A DNA stretch of 5,234 bases from UBA3263 sp964554335 (GTDB lineage Bacteria; Bacteroidota; Bacteroidia; Bacteroidales; Muribaculaceae): assembly GCA_964554335.1 (NCBI GenBank), contig CAZKOF010000083.1:1-5234 (forward strand). The letters run 5' to 3'. Below the pieces are notes generated by a model that saw only the letters and a list, made by a program, of their open reading frames with translations, searched no databases and had not been told where the DNA came from. The translations under genes and the position numbers were made by a program. This document shows positions 1-5,234 of the stretch, one piece after another; the first letter of the stretch is position 1, and each line of letters opens with the position of its first letter.

Positions 1-42
1 CTGCAAATTTATCGATTCTATTTCAATTTCGGTTTGCCGCTG

Positions 43-73
43 CAAATCTAAGGTACTCGCAAAGGTACGCAAA
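43..73 (-). promoter_or_regulatory. Second overlapping promoter-like sequence pointing left (P2)
   Basis: The minus strand also reads TTTG at 73-70, again exactly 19 bases, then TAGATTTG at 50-43. This is offset by 17 bases from the first candidate, whose -7 box falls inside this one's spacer. A third TAnnTTTG match (TAAATTTG, 11-4) has no TTTG at suitable spacing. This could be a true tandem start or a chance product of the short direct repeats here (GGTACTCGCAAA followed by GGTACGCAAA). Confidence 0.4.
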
Positions 74-90
74 AATTTCCTTTGCGCAAA
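60..90 (-). promoter_or_regulatory. Bacteroides-type promoter pointing left out of the window (P1)
   Basis: The minus strand reads TTTG at 90-87, exactly 19 bases, then TACCTTTG at 67-60, matching TTTG-N19-TAnnTTTG. The upstream box begins 5 bases after gene B's stop codon, so the intergenic region starts directly with promoter-like sequence. The transcript would serve a gene beyond the left edge. TTTGCGCAAA at 81-90, a perfect 10-base palindrome, overlaps the upstream box and might bind a regulator; that is speculation. Confidence 0.6.
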
Positions 91-95
91 ATCCG

Positions 96-2279
96 TTATC
101 TGACGGTGGTTTTTTTGCCGTTGATGATGTTGATGCCGCGGACGGGGCGGAGCAGACGGCGACCGAGGAGGTCGTAGACCTCGGGAGCGGCGGCGGTGTC
201 GGCGGCGGGGAGGCGGTCAATCCGGCTCGTGCCGCTTTGGTGAACGGCGAAGCTCAGCTGCGAGGCGCCGTCGGTGAGCGTCACGGTTGCGCTGCGTTCG
301 GTCATGCCGGCAGGCAGGGCCTCGAAAGCGAATTTGAGCCGGTCAACGGTCATGTCGTTGGGAGTGGATGTCATCGTCAGCCAGTCGGCATCGGTCTGCG
401 GGGTTTGGTAGCCCATGTAGGAAAAGAGCTCAATCTCGAACTCGCCGGGGGCGGCACCGACCTCGACCGTGCCGTCGGTCAGGCCGCTGAGAATGTTCAT
501 CACGGAGTGGTTGACCGAGGGATAAATCATGAACGACGTGTGGCCGTTGGCACCGAAATATTCGGGTACTTCCATCCATTTTCCCTCTTTTTTCATCATT
601 GCCGTGTTGCCCTCGGAGCGGAATTCGGCCATGGAGAAGCTGACGCAGCATCCGTCGCTGAACTCGGGCAGGCCGTCGACAACGATGAAGAATTCGTCGT
701 CGACAATCGGGCATGCGGTGAAGGGGAAAGCCGTGCCGACCATCAGGCCGTCGGTCGGAAGGTCGAGCTCAAAGACGCTCCAGCACATGAAGTCGAGCTC
801 TTCGCCGGGCACGCCGTTATCGCTCTTGCACAGGCGCACACAGACATTCGCAATCTGGTCGATCACCTCAGTAGCCTCGGCGCGGTCGAAGAAGACGTAG
901 GCACCGTCGATCATCAGCGGGCGCGAGGGCTTGCTGAAGCGCTCGGCGTAGGCCGTGATTTTCCGGGTGTTGCTGCCGGGAAAGACGCCCCAGTCCTCCA
1001 TGTCTTTGACCGTGGCGCGGTCGTCGGGGCGCATGTTGGTGGCCACGGCGCTATATTCAACGCTGACTTCGCAGAGGTCGGCCGACTTGCCATGTGCGTT
1101 CTCGACTTCGAGGCCGACGGCCTGCTTGTGGAGGTAGGCGTAGCCGACCGAGGGATTCTCGTCTTCACTGATGTAGACGGCTTCGGGGTCGGCCTCGACT
1201 CCGGTGAAAGTCCAGATGTGTTTGGTCGGGAAGCCTGTAGAGCCGTCAATGAATGTTACCGGGACCTGCGGGGCAACCAAAGGGAGGCGGTTGGCGGAGT
1301 TGCGGAACGTTGCCGGCGGTATGATGCGGGCCTGCGGGGCGGTGCCGGTCACCGTGGCGAAACTCGTGCGCGTCTTCGAGGCTTTATTGCCTTCGTCATC
1401 GCTGACGGTAAGAGTGATGTCGTAGGTCCCGTCGGCGGTGTAGAAGATGGTCGGGTTCCGGTCGGTCGAGGTCGCTGGGGTTGCGCCGGGCATTTCCCAA
1501 CTCCAGGAGGTTGCGCCCTCCGAGAGGTCGAGCAGGGAGATGCTTTCGCCGGTCATGACGCTGACGCTCTCAACGGTCTGAGGCGCGTTGACGCTCAGGC
1601 CGTCGATGAAGTAGTCGCCACTATAGCCGCCGGTGCCGAACGAGTCGGCGGACCCGGGACCGTAGGTAAAGCGGAGTCTGACGGTTTTACCGCCGAAGGC
1701 GTCGAGTCCGACGCTGATTTTGCGCCATGCCCATGGCTTCTCGCCCTTTTCGTCGGCGCTGGTCCAAAGAACGGTCTCCTCGTCGCCGTCGACGGCATAG
1801 AGCGTAAGGCTGCTGTTGTCCTCGAAGTTGAGCGAGAAGCCGACGTAGAATGTCAGCGTTGATTTCGGAGCCACTTCGATTTCGGGCGATGTCGCCGAGC
1901 TGATTGCGCGCTTGTAGACCTGATAGGGGCCTTCAACGTGGAGCGAGCCGGCGTCGGCGGGATCAATGGCCGAGAAGTCTTTGTTGCCCGTGGTCTTCTT
2001 GATGCTCCAGACAACGTCATTATCGTTCTGAAGAGTCCATCCGTGGGTCTGAGAATCGTCGAAGTTTATGGTCAGCACCGGGGTCAGCGCCGTGCCGCTC
2101 GCAATCGAGAAGTCGGCGCTCAGGGCGCCGTTGCGTTCGGGCGCGGGTGCGGCCATGCGGGTGACCGTTGCGCGGGCCTCCGAGGGGGCTTTTGCCGGCT
2201 GATATGCCACCCGGGCCATTGCCGGCAGCGATGCCAGCAGCCCGAGGGTAAGTGTCGCTAATGAGGCGTATTTGCTCAT
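96..2279 (-). CDS. Secreted PKD- and BACON-like domain protein with sorting-type C-terminal tail (gene B)
   Basis: A 727-residue exported protein, probably a surface-attached or released binding protein; no enzyme motif is visible. The start at 2279 gives a good signal peptide: MSKYAS, hydrophobic stretch 7-18, likely cleavage AMA|R after residue 22, no lipobox cysteine. Approximate domains: low-complexity Ala/Pro linker 23-65; jelly-roll, MAM/choice-of-anchor J-like domain 66-232 (INFDDSQTHGW near the start, GDYFIDGLSV at the end); PKD 235-312 with the classic GTYDITLTVSDDEGN; degenerate PKD-like domain 313-418; cysteine-rich beta domain 421-595 that I cannot name; BACON-like domain 596-684 (ADWL, then RSATVTLTDG and a closing VHQSG); tail 697-727 (VYDLLGRR, then GINIINGKK). 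BACON is known in Bacteroidetes as a putative carbohydrate- or mucin-binding module; here it is near the C terminus. The gene starts 19 bases after gene A's stop, with no promoter-like sequence in the gap and no Shine-Dalgarno (usual in Bacteroidota), so it is probably cotranscribed with gene A. It is more GC-rich than the first half of gene A. Export and modular binding architecture are well supported; the ligand is unknown. Confidence 0.9.
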   Translation of the reverse strand: MSKYASLATLTLGLLASLPAMARVAYQPAKAPSEARATVTRMAAPAPERNGALSADFSIASGTALTPVLTINFDDSQTHGWTLQNDNDVVWSIKKTTGNKDFSAIDPADAGSLHVEGPYQVYKRAISSATSPEIEVAPKSTLTFYVGFSLNFEDNSSLTLYAVDGDEETVLWTSADEKGEKPWAWRKISVGLDAFGGKTVRLRFTYGPGSADSFGTGGYSGDYFIDGLSVNAPQTVESVSVMTGESISLLDLSEGATSWSWEMPGATPATSTDRNPTIFYTADGTYDITLTVSDDEGNKASKTRTSFATVTGTAPQARIIPPATFRNSANRLPLVAPQVPVTFIDGSTGFPTKHIWTFTGVEADPEAVYISEDENPSVGYAYLHKQAVGLEVENAHGKSADLCEVSVEYSAVATNMRPDDRATVKDMEDWGVFPGSNTRKITAYAERFSKPSRPLMIDGAYVFFDRAEATEVIDQIANVCVRLCKSDNGVPGEELDFMCWSVFELDLPTDGLMVGTAFPFTACPIVDDEFFIVVDGLPEFSDGCCVSFSMAEFRSEGNTAMMKKEGKWMEVPEYFGANGHTSFMIYPSVNHSVMNILSGLTDGTVEVGAAPGEFEIELFSYMGYQTPQTDADWLTMTSTPNDMTVDRLKFAFEALPAGMTERSATVTLTDGASQLSFAVHQSGTSRIDRLPAADTAAAPEVYDLLGRRLLRPVRGINIINGKKTTVR

Positions 2280-2298
2280 GGTGTTGTTTGAATATGGA

Positions 2299-5104
2299 TT
2301 AGAAGCGGATTTTAGATGCGTGGCCGTTGACCGACTTTATCAGCAGCTGCCCGGAGCGGGGGTGGGCAACGGCGCGGCCCTGCAGGTCGAAGAAGCGCAC
2401 GTCGGCCTCGGCCCCGGAGCCCTCAACGGCGTCGATGCCCGTGCTGACCAGCGTCTGCTCGACTTTGAAGCTCTGAATGTATGTGCCCCACGTATTTTCC
2501 TGTATGTCAGCTATGGCAATATAGTAGTTGCCGGTTTCAGGCACATCGAATGAATACGTACTCTCGTCAGGATAGCTTACTGAACTTACGTCGCAGGTGG
2601 CAATCTGGGTGGTTGTCTCTATCTGTTCGGCGTCGTCGGATGTTGCCAAACGGATTGACAGTCGGGTTGTGTGATTAGCGTTGTAGCAGGTAGCCTTAAA
2701 TGAGATTTGGCAGGTGCCTTTCTTCATGTTTAGCGGAGGGGTGAACAGATAGATGTTCTCCTTACCGGTGTTGATGGTGTATTTGTCTGACTGCGGATAT
2801 GTTTTGGAGAATTCCCAGCCGTTGAGAGTCCAAAGGTCAAAATCATCCGGTGTGTTGAAGTCGGGTGTGTAGGGCAGGTCGAGAGCATCGCCGAGGGTGA
2901 CGGGGTCGGCAGCGGTGAAGTCGCTGAGGGTTTCGCCGCTGCGGGCGGCAACGGCGTAGGTGTAGCGGCCAAGTTCGGTGATTTCCTCGCTGTCGACGTA
3001 GGGACTCTCGGCCTGTTCCGAGATCAGAACGACGTCGTTGCGCTTGATTTCATAGAGGAGCGAAGCAAGGTCGACATAGCCGCCGTGAATGCCCTCGCTG
3101 ACGGGTGTGAACTCGATGATGCGCGCGCCGTTTTCGTCAAAGGCGACGGTGACGCTTTCGGGTGCTTTGGGAGTGTCGGCGCCTACCCAGCCCGAGGTGA
3201 CCTCAACGGTTTCCGATGCGTTGTCATTGAGATATGCAGTGATGGCAAAGGAGTACTCGCCTGCGGCATCGACCGGGAGCGTTTCGGTCTCTTCAGCGCC
3301 GGGGACGGCGTTTTCAATCACCTTCACTTCGGTCGAGCCCGAGGAGATGACGACGCGGTCAATCGCGGTGAGGTCGGTGCCGGCGTTGGTCTTCGTCGGG
3401 TTGGTCCATGAAAGCACAACCTCCGGGGCGCCCTCTGGCGCTGCTTCGGCCTTAGCCTCACTGACGCCTAACGGAGCCGTTTCGGTTGCCTCGATTTTCA
3501 GGTCGTCGACATAGAGGTCGTTGTAGTCGCTCGGGCCGAAGCAGTGGAAGCCGAAGCAGTAATCGCCAGAGGTCTCGATGCTGAAAGTCGTGGTCTTTGT
3601 CGTTGCGGAGCTTGAGGAGATTGTCTCTGAGAAAATTTCGGTTGTCATTGCTTCTGCAGAGGCCTGGGTGCCAACACATACGGCAAGGTTTTTCGGAGAG
3701 GTCGTCTTATTGACTCTCGCAGTGAACGTCACCTTATAGGCCTTTCCCGCTTCAAGAGTGAAAAGGGGTGTTACCGCCCAGGCGTCGGCTGTCGTACCGC
3801 CCCAGTAGTTCAGAGCCGACGACGAGACTGACCAGTCGCGGTCAGCGTCGGTGCCGTGGAAGAGTGTCCAGAGGGCAAGGTCGTTGCTTGTATTGAACGA
3901 ATTCTCATAAGGCAGAGTGGCAGTTCCGCCGGTGATTACGGCATTTGACTGGGTGCCGCTATATGCTGTTGATCCGTTGAAGACGGAATAGACCGTATAA
4001 ACGTATGATCCGAGGCCGTCGATTTCGTCGATATATGGCTGAGTGCCCGTCCATGCGGTTTCGAGGGTTTCTGCCGTGGCTTTGTCTTTGCTGCGCGTAA
4101 TTTTGTAGGCAACATCGTCGGGGTTGAAATAGCCCTCTGTAGCCGTCGGGGCATCCCAGGTAAGAGCAATCTGCTTGACGTTGCCCTCTACTGCCGATGC
4201 TGTTACATTGGTTGGCAAGCCGACGCTCGAGGCCATGCCGATATATGCGGATTGAACTGCCGATGTCGATGAGGTTGATGCGCCCTCGGCGTTGAAAGGT
4301 ATGACTTTATAGTAATACTTGCCGGATGAGGGCACGGTGGTATCTACATATCGGCCCTCGCCTCCGGGAGTGGCATTGCTATCGTCGAGTGTGCCGACCA
4401 GCGTTGATTCATCGGTTGTGAAGTAGCTCGATGTGCCGCGGTAAATGTTGGCGCCGGTGATGGTGACAACGTCTCCGCCTTGGTCATTCTTTGTCGGCCA
4501 GGTCCAGGTCAGTATAGCCTCCATTGCGCCATTTTCGCCGGCTGCAATGCTCAGATTGCTGATGGCTCCGGGATGAATGACAATCTTTTCGATCGTCAGG
4601 CCATAGACTGCGAAGTCGCCGTTATAGCCCTCGCTTGTCAGATGCAGGCCGAAATAGTATGTGCCGGTTTCATTGGGAGAGAATGTACCTCCGCGGTCAA
4701 CCTTGTAGGATGTTTTTGCGAGTGATGTCTCAGTATATAGAGTCGTCGCCATCGCTGCGGTCGGTTCTGTACCGGCCATGATGGTGAATTTCTGCTTGTT
4801 CCAACTGTAGGTCGAGAGATTTTGTACGGAGAAGGTGATGTTGTATGCTTCGCCGGCCGTCAGCTCGATAGCCGGTGATATAAGCCAGTCGTTGGCGTTG
4901 TCACTATATGAGGTTGACTGCGTGTAGTATGCGCAGCCGTTTAAATATTCAAAGTCGTGGGGCGCATTATCGTTCTCGTCGATGACGGTCCACTCCGCGA
5001 ACTCTTCAGGGGAGTCGATGATTAGCGTGCATGGCGCTGTGAGTGAGGCGTTTACCCCCCCCCGCAGCGGTCATTGCAATAAGTAATGAAGTAATCTTTT
5101 TCAT
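2299..5104 (-). CDS. Secreted multidomain J-like/FN3 adhesin-like protein, frame broken at a G9 run (gene A)
   Basis: Probably an exported, surface-attached or released binding protein; the ligand is unknown and no catalytic motif is visible. The reading frame is interrupted. From ATG at 5104 the sequence reads MKKITSLLIAMTAAGG, then passes through nine Gs (5063-5055) and stops at TGA 5008-5006 after 32 codons. Dropping one G joins it to the long frame ending with TAA at 2301-2299, giving 934 residues. Residues 1-19 form a signal peptide (KK, hydrophobic core, likely cleavage VNA|S). Approximate domains: J-like 21-176, FN3 177-289, FN3 290-392, J-like 393-542, FN3 544-641, FN3 642-738, J-like 739-884, C-terminal tail 885-934 (DLQGR, then G and NG). 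The J-like domains resemble choice-of-anchor J/cleaved adhesin modules of Bacteroidales surface proteins. All eight cysteines after the signal peptide lie in them and none in the FN3 domains. An internal ATG at 4779 would give 826 residues without a signal peptide, so I reject it; there is no ATG, GTG or TTG in that frame between the G-run and 4779. A promoter lies just upstream and gene B follows after 19 bases. Domain families are fairly sure, exact function is not. Confidence 0.85.
2890..5046 (-). repeat. Diverged tandem module J-FN3-FN3 within gene A
   Basis: This is protein-level repetition, not a DNA repeat. Copy 1 covers about 5046-3928 and copy 2 about 3927-2890; a third J-like domain alone follows at about 2889-2452. 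The first FN3 of each copy shares a W-T-x-x-P-T-K pattern followed by G, D and T (TWTWPTKNDQGGD against SWTNPTKTNAGTD). The second FN3 of each shares E-G, then G-Y, D, Y-x-I and R. J-like domains 2 and 3 share LPY, FNT, D and LWTL (LPYENSFNT against LPYTPDFNT). The order of the shared signatures points to duplication of a whole module of about 350 residues. Confidence 0.65.
5055..5063 (-). repeat. G9 homopolymer in the signal-peptide codons of gene A
   Basis: Nine consecutive C on the plus strand, read as nine G in gene A, covering codons 14-17 just before the signal cleavage site. The start at 5104 and the long downstream frame disagree by exactly one base, and the only disruption needed falls in this run. 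Eight (or eleven) Gs give the complete protein with an intact signal peptide; nine give a 32-residue product. G/C runs of this length are known slippage sites for phase variation in other bacteria such as Neisseria and Campylobacter. A homopolymer sequencing or assembly error would look identical here. Confidence 0.9.
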
Positions 5105-5137
5105 ATGTGTATTAAGTGTTGTGATGTGTTTAAGCGG

Positions 5138-5171
5138 CAAATATAGTGAATTTTTGTGAATTTATAGCAAA
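5138..5171 (-). promoter_or_regulatory. Bacteroides-type promoter of the gene A-gene B operon
   Basis: The coding strand carries TTTG at 5171-5168, a 22-base AT-rich spacer, and TATATTTG at 5145-5138, which fits the Bacteroidetes -7 consensus TAnnTTTG. The spacer is slightly longer than usual. Transcription would start near 5131, leaving a leader of about 27 bases before ATG 5104. The leader is A/C-rich with no Shine-Dalgarno, as expected for this phylum. The promoter lies just after the hairpin at 5181-5218, fitting the start of a new transcription unit. Confidence 0.7.
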
Positions 5172-5180
5172 ATGTCATAA

Positions 5181-5218
5181 AAAAAGAGGCTGTGTCAAAA
5201 TAGGCGCAGCCTCTTTTT
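5181..5218. terminator. Bidirectional-looking intrinsic terminator hairpin
   Basis: AAAAAGAGGCTG at 5181-5192 pairs perfectly with CAGCCTCTTTTT at 5207-5218. The stem continues inward to a 6-base loop (AAAATA). In plus-strand RNA all 16 pairs form, two of them as G-U wobbles; in minus-strand RNA those two positions are A-C mismatches, leaving the perfect 12-bp part. The T-run is 5 long on the plus strand and 7 long on the minus strand. It probably ends a leftward gene beyond the right edge, insulating the gene A promoter; no plus-strand gene in the window needs it. A remnant of a repeated or mobile element is a less likely alternative. Confidence 0.75.
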
Positions 5219-5234
5219 ATGCCCTTTGAGATTT

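Larger units (their letters stand above)
1..95. other. AT-rich intergenic region downstream of gene B
   Basis: No coding sequence is supported here. It holds the two leftward promoter candidates, the direct repeat GGTACTCGCAAA (52-63)/GGTACGCAAA (64-73), a near-repeat CTGCAAATTTA (1-11)/CTGCAAATCTA (40-50), and a small inverted repeat CGCAAA (68-73)/TTTGCG (81-86). I see no GC-rich hairpin with a T-run after gene B, so gene B's transcript may run into the next unit or end by another mechanism. Confidence 0.6.

Noticed and set aside
68..86. Inverted repeat CGCAAA/TTTGCG as a terminator for gene B
   Set aside because: Only six pairs, a 7-base loop and no following T-run on the minus strand; it lies within the promoter spacer and is too weak to call a terminator.
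23..220. Minus-strand open frame of 65 codons overlapping the end of gene B
   Set aside because: It is a shifted reading of gene B's last codons running into the AT-rich intergenic region, with a Ser/Pro/Thr-rich nonsense composition and no start context.
237..1862. Plus-strand open frame of 541 codons opposite gene B
   Set aside because: It is antisense to a gene with a clear signal peptide and PKD and BACON-like domains. Its translation has no domain signature and an odd Gly/Val/Ala/Arg/Asp-rich composition, as expected from GC-rich third positions on the other strand. No Bacteroides-type promoter or signal peptide precedes it.
3085..3514. Overlapping plus-strand open frames opposite gene A
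   Set aside because: Two frames in the same interval opposite strong FN3 coding sequence; neither shows a domain, signal peptide or promoter.
2299..4779. Gene A as a complete gene starting at ATG 4779
   Set aside because: This start cuts a J-like domain, lacks a signal peptide and has no promoter nearby. The frame stays open for about 290 more bases upstream, to the G-run next to a proper signal peptide.
5006..5104. The 32-residue product of the G9 frame as a real small protein or leader peptide
   Set aside because: Its first 16 residues are simply gene A's signal peptide and the rest is an out-of-frame reading of gene A, so a broken or switched-off gene A is the simpler explanation.
1..5234. 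CRISPR arrays, tRNA or rRNA genes, integrase or transposase genes
   Set aside because: I found no evenly spaced repeats, no cloverleaf-like sequence and no recombinase motifs on either strand.

Overview
The window looks like chromosomal DNA of a gut-type Bacteroidales bacterium. A relative of the Muribaculaceae is my best guess, but that is inference. Three things support this: promoter elements of the Bacteroides type (TTTG, a spacer of about 19-22 bases, then TAnnTTTG), starts without a Shine-Dalgarno sequence, and two exported beta-domain proteins ending in the short 'DLxGR...G...NG' tail common in this order. There is no CRISPR array, RNA gene or recognisable insertion sequence.

All coding is on the minus strand, so the window reads right to left. 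At the right edge (5181-5218) a strong hairpin with T-runs on both sides separates the unit from whatever lies beyond. A Bacteroides-type promoter follows (5138-5171). Gene A then starts at 5104 and ends at 2299. It encodes a signal peptide followed by a repeated architecture: jelly-roll 'choice-of-anchor J/cleaved adhesin'-like domain, FN3, FN3, a second J-like domain, FN3, FN3, a third J-like domain and a C-terminal tail. As sequenced, gene A is out of frame: nine Gs (5063-5055 on the coding strand) lie inside the signal-peptide codons. Removing one G joins the start and signal peptide to the remaining long frame, giving 934 residues. With nine Gs the product stops after 32 residues.

Gene B (2279-96) starts 19 bases after gene A stops and is almost certainly cotranscribed. 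It encodes a 727-residue exported protein with a jelly-roll domain, a PKD domain, a degenerate PKD-like domain, a cysteine-rich beta domain, a BACON-like domain and a tail resembling that of gene A. Just past gene B's stop are two overlapping promoter-like sequences (43-90), each with an exact 19-base spacer, pointing left out of the window.

The reading is a two-gene operon for secreted or surface-attached, adhesin-like proteins. The lead protein may be switched on and off by slippage in a G-run. The alternative, a one-base sequencing or assembly error in a homopolymer, cannot be excluded from this sequence. No enzyme active site is visible in either protein, so ligand or substrate is unknown.
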